The position numbers and the translations under genes are program-made. Below are positions 20,046 to 32,060 of a stretch of 64,000 nucleotides of DNA, piece by piece. The notes beneath the pieces were generated by a model. The model did not search any database and had not been told where the DNA came from. It saw only the letters and a list, made by a program, of their open reading frames with translations. The stretch is from Inia geoffrensis. Its lineage: Eukaryota > Chordata > Mammalia > Artiodactyla > Iniidae. Where the stretch lies: the NCBI GenBank assembly GCA_036417435.1, contig CM070912.1, positions 24,912,055 to 24,976,054 on the forward strand. Reading direction: 5' to 3'. The stretch's first letter is position 1. The number at the start of each line of letters is the position of its first letter.

Positions 20046-21373
20046 GCTCACGATTTATGCAGACAGAAGCAGAGGGTGGAAAAGACCCTCGCGCATCCAA
20101 AGGCAGGGACAGAAACTGTTCTTGAAAGAATTATTCTATTCAATTAGGACAGGCATAAGTAAAAATACCATTACATTTATATTATACTCTTGCCTTCTAT
20201 TAATGACAGTTGATACTGATTTGACATTTAGAGTTGAAATAAAGTTACCTTTTTAAAAAAGTAAGTACATTTTTATTGAAGTAAAACACAGACACAATAC
20301 AAAATTTCCTTTTAAAATCAATGTGTTTTAAAAAAATCAAATAAGCCAATTTTTTTAAATGACTAATTTGTAATCACTATGGAATGCAGAAATGTCAAAA
20401 ATTAATGAAGATGGCATAAAAGTGACCAAGGTTTGGGCAACATTGTAAAAGCTCCCTGGGGAGAATCCATACCCCCACTGTTTGGAATGATTTTAAATTT
20501 AAAATTGAAATAATTTTAATATTCTCGGGATGCTTGTGCTATGATGTCCTCTAACATCGGGTCCCTCAGGGCTGATGAACCAACTAGAGAGTGTAAGTGA
20601 TCTCCATGTGATGATGGAAACGGAGCTTAGGAGTTAAAAATTCGTGACTCTGCTTATCCACGTTAATCATATTCTCTCTACCCACTTTTCTGTGATGATA
20701 TGTGGGTGGAGGGAGGGCTTCAGTTTTGAGAAGGGCTGCTCCTGGGACCAGACCGTATATACTATGCTGGGACTTCTTGTGATCCATAAATGCTCATCTT
20801 AAACACAGTAGTGGAGGCCATAGACTGTCTGCTGGTGGGTTCTCCGTGCATGGAATGGAAACTCTCTTTCCAGCCACAGTGGTCATTGACTTCTTTTATT
20901 GCCAGGACCCCAAAGAGCCATGATTACTAAAACAGGGTTCATTGACCAGTAAGCTCACAGAGATCTAAAAATGAACTTAGTCAAGAGCCCAGGATACAAA
21001 GGAGGAGGAACCAAGGATGACCACACTCAAACAGGAAAGGTAAAAGAAAGATAGAGCTGAGTCTGTATGTGGGGTTTGCCTCTTCAACTCAAAGATTCAG
21101 TTTAATGCTTTGACATCGGGCTCATCAATCCCTTAATGAACATCTATTACGTGCCAAGCACTGAGATCTAATGACACATGGTGTCACATTACCTGGTAAT
21201 TCCAGCTGCTGTGAACACCACTGCAGGTCTTTTGACTGATGGCCCTGTCTAGAAACAAAGTTTTCAACAGGTGGCCATTTCAAGATTTTTAGGAAACCAT
21301 CCCATAGGGCAGGAATTTGAAATTTGGAGATCATTAAAATTGTAAGGGTCTTCTAGCCTAATCCTTCAGCGCG
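20046..21373. other. Non-repetitive AT-rich DNA
   Basis: No gene or clear repeat over 1.3 kb. 'tttttattgaagtaaaacac' near 20271 hints at a short inverted L1M piece, too short to call. Confidence 0.4.
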
Positions 21374-21498
21374 CCCTTCCTTCCTTCCTCCCTCCTTCCC
21401 TCCCTCCCTCTCCCTCCCTCCCTCCCTCCCTCTCCCTCCCTCCCTACCTCTCTTCCTCTCTCTTTCTCTCTCTCTCTCTCTTTCTCGCTTTCTTTCAG
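21374..21498. repeat. (CCTT)/(CCCT)/(CT)n pyrimidine tract
   Basis: About 125 bp of nearly pure pyrimidine on the plus strand: CCTT, then CCCT, then CT units. Confidence 0.97.
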
Positions 21499-22848
21499 TT
21501 ATTTAACCTATTCTCCTGCCATTTCAGAAGACGGAAGGTCTCTTACTGTGAAAGTGATCTAGCCCAGCCGGGTAGGGACCCTCCCCAGCGTACATTTCAG
21601 TGTACAGTACAAGTAAAGTGACAGTGTTTCCTAAACCAAAAACTGGGGTGCACAATCTGCTAAAAATAAGTATCTGTGGGGACAGTAAGACAGTCTATTT
21701 TCAGTTTGAACTCCCCCAGAAAATCTGGGGTGTAAGCTTATGACAACTGCCATAGGGGTTCACTCTAGTGTATTCTGCACAAACGATTTTAGCGTGTATC
21801 TTTATGCATTTCTCACATGTCCACAGCATCTGCCAGCAGTTGTGTTCACATGTGCTTTGTGATAGATGGGGAAGGGGAATGTGAACCCAGGAAATCCTTG
21901 GTGTGTGTGTAATACAGAACCTCTGGACATAAACAACAAAGGCAGAGTTCTAGAGAGAAGATGAGGGATTGAGTGGGATGTCCTGATTTGCCCTCCTCTG
22001 ACCCCTCTATTGAAATAATTAGAAGACAGCCTCTCAAACCAAATGTCTTTATAGAATGGTACCTACCTGGAGAATTATTTTAATTTAAAAATTATAGTTT
22101 TTTAAAATGGCAAAATAATTAAGAAAAATAGAGTAAGACTACAGCATGAGAACCACCAAATTGGGTGAAATAGATGCCTATCAGTCTCATGAACAACCAC
22201 GGACAACTTAAGGACAGCCAGGCACAATGAGAATGGAGACTGTGAAGTCAGGATTTGGGGGCCCTATATCTCCAAGTGGGCATTCAATAAAAATCAGCTG
22301 AATGAATGAATGAATTTTACATAAGTTACAGATTAAGTGACCTATATATTTTCTCTATGTATTTTACTTTAGAATCTTGAAAAACAAATCTGATTGGCTC
22401 AGCCCAGACTATGTGTGGACTGATTCATCTTGAATCCAATGGACTCACCCTGGTCCAATCAGCTGTGGCCACCAGGGTAGGTCATGCTGCACAAATAGTG
22501 CTATTAGATAGGGTCTGTGGCAGGTGGACACTTCCAAAGGCCATCTGTATTAAGCAGGCACTCCAACCTGATTTTAGCCTCCAGTTCTTCTTTGCTAAGG
22601 AAGTGATAAGGATATGCCATCAGTGTGGCTAAGAGAATGATCCTGACCTGGTTTAAATGATCTCTAGGGATCCCACAACATTATATTCTATGTTGGAATA
22701 GTCATGTCTTGCTTTTAGTCTAAAGCCCTGTGTTTACTCTAAAGCCCCAAACTTTGCATCTGAATTTACTCATAGTTGTGTATTTCTATGGCAAATGCTG
22801 TTTTTTCCTTCCAAAACAGTCTGCTGCAGTATTACAGCTCATTCATTC
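21499..22848. other. Mostly non-repetitive DNA
   Basis: Nothing gene-like. A short MIR/L2-type end ('cattcaataaaaatcagctg' with gaatgaatgaat) sits near 22281-22316. The 73-codon frame at 22411-22632 matches nothing I know. Confidence 0.4.
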
Positions 22849-22905
22849 ATTCTCTCTCCCTCCCTCTCTCTCTTTCTCACTCTCTGTCTCTCTCTCCTTC
22901 ACCCA
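22849..22905. repeat. CT-rich simple repeat
   Basis: A degenerate (TCTC)n tract. Confidence 0.9.
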
Positions 22906-23329
22906 AGTGCCCTGTTGCTATACTTCCTGTCCTCATTAGCATTAGAGTCTTTCCGGCAGAATTAATATTCATTTTGTGGAACACAGTGAGGGCTACTTAT
23001 TGTGTTTAGGTGAGAAGTTAGTTATTCCTCTTTCAAATCTGAGCTGTAAACAGGCTCCCCATTGCATAAGAAATGTAGCCTTTCTGGATGATACTTTCCG
23101 TACAATGCCATTACATATTCCCCTAGCCCCGGAAAGAGAAGTTAATGGGCATTATGGCTTAATCACTCGCTTTGCAATATTATGTCGCCTGTACTTATAA
23201 ATGAGGGACTTAATATATGGTTAGTTATCTGCATAACATTTAGTCATGACAATGAGAAATGGATCTGAGGTCTCACGGGTACAAGAGTGTACCAGGTTCA
23301 TCAGATAATGCTTTCCATCAAATGCTGCC
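22906..23329. other. Non-repetitive DNA
   Basis: No recognised repeat or gene. Confidence 0.4.
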
Positions 23330-23660
23330 AGCTCTTCCCCAGGGCACACAGAGCACTGCACTTCCTCACTCTCCTGAGGTTATATGTGGGCCTGTGACTT
23401 GTTTCATCAAATGATGTGAGCAGTAATAGAACATGTTACTTCTGAGTGGAAACTTTAAGAGCCAGAGTCTGATTTTCTACACCTTTTCCTTCTACCATGG
23501 TGCTGGCAACACTCCTGAGCGGCAGCTCCTTCTATCTGGGTCCTAGAGACAAGTCCTAGAGACAGCTCCTGGCTGAGCCATGATAGATTTCTGTTCAAGC
23601 TATGGAGAAGTGGGGATGTTTGTTACTACAGTGTAACTTAGCTCATCCTGACTGACACAT
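23330..23660 (+). repeat. Unassigned ancient interspersed repeat
   Basis: The segment has the layout of an old mammalian interspersed repeat: 'tgtgggcctgtgacttgttt', 'accatggtgctggcaacact', and an end near 'tcatcctgactgacaca'. It resembles a family I have seen repeatedly but cannot name with confidence. Confidence 0.4.
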
Positions 23661-23815
23661 AGTATATTTGTGCCACATAAAACAATTTCTTTCATGAGTT
23701 CGTTCATCTATCCATCCATCTGTTCAAACATATACTGTTCACTTATTATGCAAAAGGTATTTAAGTTAGAGAGAAACAAATTGATTGAGAGACATGATAT
23801 CAAATAAGACATGTG

Positions 23816-23818
<3 letters not shown>

Positions 23819-23855
<37 letters not shown>
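23819..23855. repeat. (AC)n microsatellite
   Basis: About 18 uninterrupted AC units. Confidence 0.97.
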
Positions 23856-23857
<2 letters not shown>

Positions 23858-23879
23858 CCTGCAAAATAACAGAACTGAG

Positions 23880-24110
23880 TTTTGACTATGGGTAAGGCAT
23901 AGTGCTAAGTATTTTGCATGAATTAGCTTATGAAGTTCTTTTTAAAGTAGAGCCTTTCTACAATGTAAGGGGAAAATTCAAGGCTCACAGAGGTTCTGGC
24001 ACTTACCCAACATTGCATAGCTAATAAGTAGCAGATCTGGTTTCAAACCGAGGTGCATCTGCCTCCAAACTACTTAACCAACACACTATATTGCCTCTTT
24101 CCAAACACTA
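23880..24110 (-). mobile_element. MIR SINE, minus strand
   Basis: Reverse MIR: 'ggtaaggcatagtgctaagt', 'caaggctcacagaggttctg', 'tagcagatctggtttcaaac'. Confidence 0.85.
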
Positions 24111-24699
24111 AGATAGTTCTGTGTTTCTTCCAAGAATTGCAAGGAAGCAAAGAAAAATAAAAACTCTGCCCTTTCAAATTCTTGCAAACAGCCAGGCTCT
24201 CAGGTTGGCTTTGACAGGTTGTGTTCCCTTCAAAATGAAAAGAGAAGCAGTCTGGACAGAAAGAAAGGCCAGCTGTTCGGTAGAGCAAGATACCTAAACG
24301 GCCGCCAGCAGAGCCCGGCCTGTTAATTCAGGAGTCCCTGGAGTCGCAGTTCTGCTCAGGGCTTGACTCGACTCACCCTGGGTATAAGCGCTTAGGCTGC
24401 GTCTGACCCGAATAAGGAAGAATCTCCACAAATGGCATGTTGTCATACAGGCTTAGGAAAATATGAGGGATTATGGTTAAGAATGTACTGATACCATCAT
24501 TAATCAACAACCAGGGAGAGAAAATGAAAGGATGAAAAGGCAGGTTCTTGTATTAGGAAAAGATTTGTGGGAAGAGATTAGAAATAGTGAGGAGCCAGAG
24601 ATGTTTTTTGCAAATACTTTTCCATTCTTAAAGTTTTAAAAGTTCTGTAGGATTTTCCTGGCCATGGGGGGAGCCAATAAAGGCAGCCCCCAAGGCACT
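24111..24699. other. Non-repetitive DNA
   Basis: No repeat recognised. A slightly CpG-enriched patch at 24296-24415 is too small for a CpG island. Confidence 0.4.
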
Positions 24700-24784
24700 C
24701 ATTCATTCATTTGAAAATCACTTTTTGAAATGCTCACTGTGTAGGTGACTGGGATGTGAAGATAAAAACAAGTTTTTCTGTAAC
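24700..24784 (-). mobile_element. L2 LINE fragment, minus strand
   Basis: Begins 'tcattcattcatttg' and continues 'aatgctcactgtgtaggtga', as in the reversed 3' end of L2. Confidence 0.55.
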
Positions 24785-24985
24785 AAACACTCATATAGAA
24801 ACTACTATGTGCCAGGCACTGTTCAAAGCACTTTGCTTGTATTAACTCATGTAATGCTCACAAAGCCCCAGAGAGGTAGATACTCTTATTAACTCCATTT
24901 TGCAGAAGGGGAAGCTGAGGCACAGAGAGGTTTAATTTTCTTGCAGCCTTTGGGATTTGAACCCTGGCAGGTCTGGCTCCAACAA
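24785..24985 (-). mobile_element. MIR SINE, minus strand
   Basis: Well preserved: 'actatgtgccaggcactgtt', 'ttgtattaactcatgtaatg', 'gctgaggcacagagaggttt', 'gggatttgaaccctggcagg'. Confidence 0.95.
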
Positions 24986-25119
24986 TGCACTCTTTACTGC
25001 ACTGCATCTCACCCAGTCTTGCTCCTCAAGCTCACAGGTCAGCAGAGAAAAGGAATTTAGAAACAAAAGTCTTTTTTATAGCATGAAACCTCTTTTGATG
25101 GAGAGATTCAGGGAGAAAG

Positions 25120-25345
25120 AACTGAGTTCTACTTGGGGACATCAGGGAGAGCATCACTGGGAAAGAGACCCTGAAATGCCTTCATGCATTTGTAAGCCAG
25201 GTGGGTGAACAGAGGGAAGACCCCCCCTTGGTGGAGGCACTGGCTTGAGCAAATGCACAGAGGCATGACACAGCCGGGCTGATCAGGGGAGTGCCAGGCA
25301 TGGAGTGCACTAGGGAGGGCAGGAGCAGGCAAAGCAGATAGGGTA
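25120..25345 (-). mobile_element. Possible L2 internal fragment, minus strand
   Basis: 'gagcaaatgcacagaggcat' and neighbouring purine-rich text resemble reversed L2 upstream of its 3' end. The similarity is weak. Confidence 0.35.
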
Positions 25346-25549
25346 GACCAGCAAGACGAAGGCGGCTCCTGTATTCCAGCCAAGGCATTTCTGTGATAGG
25401 GTGTCTGCTTTCTGCAATGCTGATACACAATGAATAAAAGCAACGGGCTGCTTGGCAGATGTCTCCCCAGCTGTACTTTAAGAAGGTGCCTAGCATCAGC
25501 ATGGAGGGCTGGTTGGGAAGGAGGGTAGCAAATCTGTTAAGAGAGAGGC

Positions 25550-25684
25550 CTTTAGAATCAGACAGCTCTGAGCTCGACTCTCAGTTCTCAGTTTCTACCT
25601 GTGTGACCTTAGGCAACTGACTGGACCTCCCAGAGCTTCAGCTGCCAAACGGGTTGCTGCAAGGACCATATAGAAAGTAGCTGT
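25550..25684 (+). mobile_element. MIR SINE, plus strand, cut by a younger SINE
   Basis: 'tagaatcagacagctctgag' and 'ctgtgtgaccttaggcaact' match MIR. The CHR SINE inserted at its 3' part. Confidence 0.8.
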
Positions 25685-25687
25685 CGA

Positions 25688-25895
25688 GGGCTTCCCTGGT
25701 GGTGCAGTGGTTGAGAGTCCGCCTGCTGATGCAGGGGACGTGGGTTCGTGCCCCGGTCTGGGAAGATCCCACATGCCACGGAGCAGATGGGCCCGTGGGC
25801 CATGGCCGCTGAGCCTGCGCATCAGGAGCCTGTGCTCCGCAACGGGAGAGGCCGTGGCGGTGGGAGGTCAGCATAACGCAAAAAAAAAAAAAGAA
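25688..25895 (+). mobile_element. CHR-type SINE (short form), plus strand
   Basis: A complete short-form copy, more diverged than the others at its 3' end. A 13-bp target-site duplication with one mismatch is present: agaaagtagctgt (25672-25684) and agaaagtggctgt (25896-25908). The host is a MIR. Confidence 0.95.
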
Positions 25896-25908
25896 AGAAA
25901 GTGGCTGT

Positions 25909-26177
25909 TAGTTCTGTTGCTGGCATGCTTTTTATTGGATCTGGATTTGGATATATCACCTAGGAGGATATTACCATACACTAGATGAAGGGGGAAATAT
26001 GACACTATTGACCTGCCATGAACAGGGTTGTTTCCCCCAACCCTTGGTGGGAAGGATTTGTTTGCAATCATTCATCCCACACTGGAATTCCTTCAAGACC
26101 AAATGCAAGTTTAAGTTGGTCTGTTGTCAGCAGAGCTGACACGGGAAACGAACTCACACTCTTGACTGCATTATCAA
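25909..26177. other. Non-repetitive DNA
   Basis: No gene or clear repeat. Confidence 0.4.
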
Positions 26178-26247
26178 GCGCTCTAAGCCAGCATCACTGA
26201 AACTTTTAACATGCACACATATCACCTGAGATCTTGTTAAAAGGCAT
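26178..26247 (+). mobile_element. MER20-type hAT element, left part
   Basis: 'actgaaacttttaacatgca' and 'tatcacctgagatcttgtta' match the left half of MER20. The right half continues at 26440, so a single element was split. Confidence 0.75.
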
Positions 26248-26436
26248 CACAAGAAAAAAAAATGTACCTATGTTTGGTGATGGATGTTAACTAGACTTAG
26301 GGTGGTGATCATTCTGCAATATATATATATAATCATTAGGTTGTACATCTGAAACTAATTTAATGTTATATGTCAATTATACTGGAATTTTTTAAAGAGT
26401 GAAAAATAAAAATACATTAAAAAATAAAAATAATTT
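26243..26436 (+). mobile_element. L1 3'-end insertion inside MER20, plus strand
   Basis: A 5'-truncated L1 tail: 'gatggatgttaactagactt', 'ggttgtacatctgaaactaa', 'aatgttatatgtcaattata', then an A/T-rich tail. Flanks suggest a decayed duplication, ttaaaaggca against tttaaaggca. Confidence 0.8.
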
Positions 26437-26439
26437 TTT

Positions 26440-26555
26440 AAAGGCAGATTCCCAGTAGGACTATGGTGGACCTGAGATTCTTTATCTGTAGCCATCTCTC
26501 CATGGGTGATGCCCAAGCCTCTGTGCCAGGGATCACATTGGAGTAGTAAGGCCTC
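26440..26555 (+). mobile_element. MER20-type hAT element, right part
   Basis: 'gcagattcccagtaggacta' and 'gggatcacattggagtag' continue the MER20 interior and right end after the L1 insertion. Confidence 0.7.
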
Positions 26556-26639
26556 AATCCACTGAAATTACCATCATCCTGAGACCTACATTACCCAAAC
26601 CAAAAGTAAGAATGCAACCCCATACCCCTCTTTAATTGG

Positions 26640-26765
26640 CTTATTCACTCATCCTTCCATTAAATATTCTGTAACCACCCACTATATTCCAGGTCTTGGG
26701 AAAACAATGAAATATACACCATAGGCCCTGTACTCAATCATTTTGCCCCCTACACAAAGAGAGAA
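26640..26765 (-). mobile_element. L2 LINE 3' end, minus strand
   Basis: 'ttattcactcatccttccat', 'cactatattccaggtcttgg' follow the reversed L2 end. Confidence 0.65.
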
Positions 26766-26789
26766 GGAAAAGAGAAGAGGGCTGAACAT

Positions 26790-26990
26790 TTTTGAGTAGC
26801 CCACTTCATAGCTTTCATTTCACTTAATTCTCCCAAAGGTTCTATGAAATTGCAGTCATCCACCCGTTTTGGGGAGTAGGAAACTATAGTTTAAGGAGTA
26901 AGGATAACCTCCCCCCAAGCTGATCAGCCAGTCAGTTGGGATGTCTTTGGGATTTGGAACCAGGTCTTTCAGATTCCACTGCTTTGTTTA
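26790..26990 (-). mobile_element. MIR SINE, minus strand
   Basis: 'attctcccaaaggttctatg', 'ggagtaggaaactatagttt', 'tttggaaccaggtctttcag' in reversed MIR order. Confidence 0.75.
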
Positions 26991-27218
26991 CACTTTACAA
27001 CCATAGTTGATTGCATTCTGTTTTTATTTACTTTGAGCTTGACTGTCTTTAGGTTGAGAGGGTGAACTTTTTTTCCTCATAAATCTAATTGATGACATAA
27101 AGGAAAAAAAATACTGATGTAATTGAACAAGAAGATGTTTACAACCTTCTTCAAGCCATAGAGCTGCTGGCACACAAAATTTATAACAGCTAGGAGAGGG
27201 GAAATGAAAAGAAGGGGA

Positions 27219-27530
27219 GGGGGCTACCCTGGTGGTGCAGTGGTTGGGAATCTGCCTGCCAATGCAGGGGACACGGGTTCGAGCCCTGGTCTGGGAAGAT
27301 CCCACATGCCGCGGAGCAACTAGGCCTGTGAGCCACAACTACTGAGTCTGGGCGTCTGGAGCCTGTGCTCCGCAACAAGAGAGGCCGCGATAGTGAGAGG
27401 CCCACGCACCGCGATGAGGAGTGGCCTCCGCCTGCCGCAACTAGAGAAGGCCCTCGCGCAGAAACGAAGACCCAACACAGCAAAAATAAATAAATTGATT
27501 TTAAAAAATTGGTGAATTAACAACAAAAAA
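27219..27530 (+). mobile_element. CHR-type SINE (long form), plus strand
   Basis: The longer CHR form. It keeps the 3' segment 'ccgcaactagagaaggccct' and 'cgaagacccaacacagcaaa' before an A/T-rich tail, which the short copies lack. A 15-bp duplication with mismatches flanks it: gaaaagaaggggagg (27206-27220) and gaaaacaaggggaag (27531-27545). Confidence 0.9.
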
Positions 27531-27545
27531 GAAAACAAGGGGAAG

Positions 27546-27727
27546 ACCAAGACAGAGGCAGTTATGGAAATATCACGTTAATATACTGACATCCCAGCAC
27601 TGGCAAACTTAGTTGAGTAACTTCTTGGAGACCATTTAACTACCTAATGAAGATTTACTTAACAAACTCTCAAGCTTGCCAGAGTTAGACTTCTAAAAAC
27701 AACTCTATAAATTACAAAGAATGTGGC
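27546..27727. other. Non-repetitive DNA
   Basis: Nothing recognised before the putative LINE fossil. Confidence 0.4.
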
Positions 27728-28100
27728 GTGTTAAAGAGCCATTGCAGTTATTTAAGGATGGAATGGAATTGCAGGAGTTATAAAGGCCATTGTCTGGGAG
27801 TCTTGCAGCAGTCACTGGAGGGCTTGGAACCTTTCAGAGGAGCAGCATCCATGTTTGTACCCAATCCAGATAAATGCATACAGATGTTCCTTGAACTTGA
27901 TCAACTCACTTCTCAGCATGAATACAAAATTGATTGGGCCAAATCAGAGCTCGTGCCAGTGAAGTCTGGCTGCATACAGAAATAAAATCAGCCACCTCCC
28001 ATTTACTTAGAAGTCTCTGGCTTAAAATACACTGGAGGAAAATGTGCGCTTCACTTTAGAGCAGGAGCCAAATTGCACAGCGACAAAATTATTCCCATCA
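27728..28100 (+). pseudogene. Possible fossil LINE reverse transcriptase (non-mammalian L1/Tx1-like)
   Basis: The plus-strand frame from 27728 is open for 85 codons. It encodes a segment reading NPDKCIQMFLEL ... YKIDWAKSELVPV. This resembles the stretch just after the catalytic Asp pair in L1-clade reverse transcriptases of fish and frogs, where 'GYKINWxKSE' is characteristic. Ordinary mammalian L1 has a different text there. After the TAA near 27986 the same frame continues with a 'GLKYTGGK' block similar to the usual 'GLKYLGI'. The Asp pair itself is not preserved. No other gene function is suggested, and no search was possible. Confidence 0.4.
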
Positions 28101-29839
28101 TAATGACAGCCTCAGCCATTCCTTCCCTCTTTTAATATGCTGAAAGGAGGCAAGTTGGCATCATTAAAAGTATTTTTTTCCCAAAAATACATCATGAAAT
28201 ATGGAGAAACTAGAAACAGAAGAAGGGGGGCCCACGCTTAAATCTAATTCTGAGACTGGACTCTTGAGTAACATGTGCTCTGGATATGCTCCAAAGGTCC
28301 TAAGGAAAGAGGCTATATTTACTGCCTCCCCCTTCTCTTGGTGGCCCTAGGTTGGCATGGATATGGATGTTTTTCCTCCAATTCAGCTCCTGTTTTTCAC
28401 GGAGGGTCCGTTTCACTGAATGATCGTCCCCAGTAACCTTTCATCTTTACTCTTGCTTGATGAACTTCAATTGCATCATATCTTTTCATGTGGTCTTTCT
28501 TAAGTACTTAGTCTAGGAGATAACAGATGTTGCATCCTTTCATTTCCTCTTCCCAAATTACCCTAATGTTCCCTTCTTCCTTCCCCCATCCTTTATTACC
28601 TGATGAAGTTCCAAAAGCCAATCCAAACCTTTCCATTTAGGTGATTTCTATATCAGAACCTCCTGGATTGGCTAGTGCCCATACAGTCTCATCAAGGCAT
28701 CCCCGTTCTTGAACTATGATGTGATGCCTCTTTACACCCATCACTGTCCTTTATCTTCTCCCTCTGGAGAAGGATTTTTACTCAGCCCCAGTGAGTCAGC
28801 ATGCTCCTCACTCAGTTTCAGCAATTCTGATGTCCAGATGTCTTATGCCCTTTTAATAACTGTTTCAGATTATCACCCTCACCACTAAGAAGTGACAGCA
28901 TGCATTACTTTTTCTGTGCTGAATCGCATTTTGTTTTTTGTTTTTTTGAGCTTCATCCTTGGAAATTAGATTTTGCTATCTTCAGTTGTTTCTAGTACAT
29001 GACTAAGATTTTCTTTCCAGCACATTCACTTAATATCCCTTTCCAGAATATTATTTAAGGAGAAAGGGAGTAAATTCTTCATACATACCTGTAAGAATAT
29101 GTCCGCATTTTGAAAACTTTAGAGGAAAGTGATCACCATTGATTTTAAGGATGAAAGTTGTACAAATACACAAGTGAAGGGAAGCTTATTATTCAAATCA
29201 AAGTCCAGTTATTCAAAGAAAATAAAAGTTTTCACCTTACATGTCAAGCCAAGTCAATTGCTAGTGTTGCCTGGCATGCTGTGGTGAGAAAGATTCTGAG
29301 GTTGAGTTCAGACTGGATGAGAAAATATGGAAGGATGGATCAGTAACGTCTCCCACGGGCTTGATATGGAGATATAACAGAACATCTACCCACTTTAAAA
29401 AATGCTAACTCTGGCACAAGACAATCCACATTTTTTTCTGATATACCTACCAGATAAGTTTACAAAGGAATTTCAAGAAAAAGTAAAAAGTCTAGGGCAA
29501 GATATCAAGTGATCTTCCCCCGAAGCTGTCACTTCTGTCAAAAAGTTTTATTACATGTGCCAGCTCTGATTAACTAATGATTGCCAGGACTACTGGGTTA
29601 AGCTCCAGGATTGATCAGTAATGTCTGCCATGGATAAAGGAATGGACACAGTGCCACATGTACCCTATATTTTGTTCTCCTGGTTTAGTTCAATATGCCA
29701 TTTACTCTTTCTTGGGATGCCAATAAAGTAGTTAAGTCTTTGAAAGCATCCCACAGTGTCAGGGCATAAGTTAATCTCATATCCTTTAGAGGAGAAGCAG
29801 AAATTAGTTGAATACAACAAAATGTTAAGAATCCTATAC
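28101..29839. other. Apparently non-repetitive DNA
   Basis: About 1.7 kb without a named repeat, gene or microsatellite. With the preceding part it is one of the longer unassigned stretches. Confidence 0.4.
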
Positions 29840-32060
29840 CCCAGAGTTAGAGAATACAGTCTCTCCCAGCCCATATGGAATATTTACAAAAATTGACTAT
29901 ATATTGGTCATAAAACAAATATTGATAGCATTTAGAACACATTCCAAAACCACATAAGAAAACAAAAGTAAAACTGCCAAGCAATTTGACAGCCACATGA
30001 AAAACTCACCATACATTTGCAAATTTAAAAACATTCTTGTTAATAATTCAAATGCTAACTGATATAATTTATTTCTGTATATATATTTCTCTTTCCTCAT
30101 ATGAATGCAAGTTCCATGGGGCCAAAGAGCTATGTATACTACTCCTAGCACACACATAGAACATTTGTTCGAGTCCTAGTAGGGGCATGTTGAATGAATG
30201 GATGAACGAATATTAACACTTATGGGATTCCATTTATAAAATCCTTTAAGGGAAATGAATAGCCTAATACATTTGTTACAAAAGAAGAAAGAATGTGAGC
30301 TAAACATTTAGCTTGAATATTAGAAAATAAGCAGTCAATTCAAAGAAATTAGGGAAAAATAGGGTTTTAAATAACCAGAATGTAATGAAACAGAAAAAAA
30401 GGAGTGAGAAGAAGAGAATAAACCAAGTATCTGACCCATATGGTTTATTTTAGGCAAAATCTACAATTCCAAGGAATATATAATCCTTTTCATATAGAAC
30501 ATTTTTTAAAAACTAGAAGAAGAGGAGGGTGGTACAGTTAATTTATAAGATTAATACAACCCTTAATACCCAAACCAGGCAAGGAAAATTATGTCCATCT
30601 CATTCACAGGTTTAGGTATAAAAATCTTTAAAAAATTAGTAAACAAAACTTAGTAGCACAAAAAGAAGTGAACAGACAGCCATAAACAAGTAGAGTTTGT
30701 TCCAGATATGTAAGGATGATGTAACATTAGAAAATCTATTGATATACATTACTGCATACCAGGTCAAAGGAGAAAAATAATGACCATCTCATGGAGGAAA
30801 AAGAAACATTCAATAAAATTCCACATCCATTCATGTATTTAAAAAAATGTTAGCAAACTAGAAATAATAGGGAAATTCCTTGAAGAAACATTTGCATTTG
30901 ATATGATTATCTACATAAGAAAATTAAGAGAATATCTAGGCAAGCTATTTGTTTTTTCAGAATTATGGACACAAAGTCAAATAAAATTAGTGTATTTGAA
31001 CACCACCAACAATAAGTTAGGAAATGTAATTTTAATATCTTACTCCAAGTAGCTAACAAAAAGTAACATTCCATAGAATAAATCTAACAAAAGATCTGCA
31101 AATGCTTTATGAGGACAAAGTACTTTATTGAAGGATACAAAGGAAGACCAGTTGGAGATGTATACCAGGTTCATGGATGGGAAAATGCACTATAATGAAG
31201 ATGGAAATGTTCAAGGTTAATCTATACAATCGATATAATTTCAAAGATTTTTGTTCATAAAACTTGACAAACAGACCCTAATATTCACAAAGAAATGTTG
31301 AAGCCCAGAATAGGCCAGACAATTTTGAATAAGAACAGGGATGAAACACCTGTAAGATGTGAAGACTGGTTATAAAACTTAAGTAAATAAAAGAGTGGAT
31401 TTGGTGAAGAAAGAGATAATTAGAAAAATGTAAAAAATAATTACAAAACCAATCCAGAATATGAGACAATATTCACAATGAATAAAGCTAGAATATATAA
31501 AAAGCTCTTAATATTAATAGGAAAAAGACAAAACTGAGTAGAAAAATGGCAACAGCAATTTACACTAGAGGGAACACAAATTAACTATAAAGATTTTGAA
31601 AATGTACTTAGGGAACTGCAGGTTTTTTTTTTTTTTAAAGCCATTATCATCAAACTCTCTAAGTTTTTGTAGGGATGTGGAAATTTTGAATTTTTATATT
31701 GCTGATGGGAGGGAAAGGTTTCACAATCACTTGGCAAAGGAATTTGGAGGTATCTGCTGCATTGCATTGATTCTAAGATGCTTCTCCCTGATCTCCATGC
31801 CCTACCCCACCCCCACAGACACATTTTAGCATTTCTGAAATGCAGATCCATCTTACAATAGTTGCTGTCTTAAGATTTTGAATGATAGCATTTTGGGTAC
31901 AACTTACATTAAATCGCCTCTCAGTTTTAATAAAATATGTAATAAAGTTGAAGATGTTCCTGCTCTTTGATCCAGCAATTTGATTCCTAGATATAGCTCT
32001 GTAGAAACTCACACCTATCAAAGATATATTTAATGTTGCTCATTGCAACATTTTTTACTT
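29840..32060 (+). mobile_element. Decayed L1M (ORF2 to 3' region), plus strand
   Basis: The order follows L1. It runs from the endonuclease-end text 'aaaattgactatatattggt', through RT-region text ('aataatgaccatctcatgga', 'tggttataaaacttaag') to 3'UTR ('gatccagcaatttgattcct' near 31970). All frames are destroyed by stops and shifts. A small L2 piece interrupts it at 30075-30205. The stretch 31765-31890 is foreign or too diverged. Confidence 0.75.
30075..30205 (+). mobile_element. Possible L2 LINE 3' end, plus strand
   Basis: 'atgcaagttccatggggcca' and an end in 'gttgaatgaatggatg' resemble L2. It lies inside the L1M. Confidence 0.5.

Noticed and set aside
24296..24415. CpG island
   Set aside because: A few CpGs over 120 bp is below any usual threshold.
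27024..27550. Frames of 76-104 codons on the minus strand
   Set aside because: Antisense of the long-form SINE.
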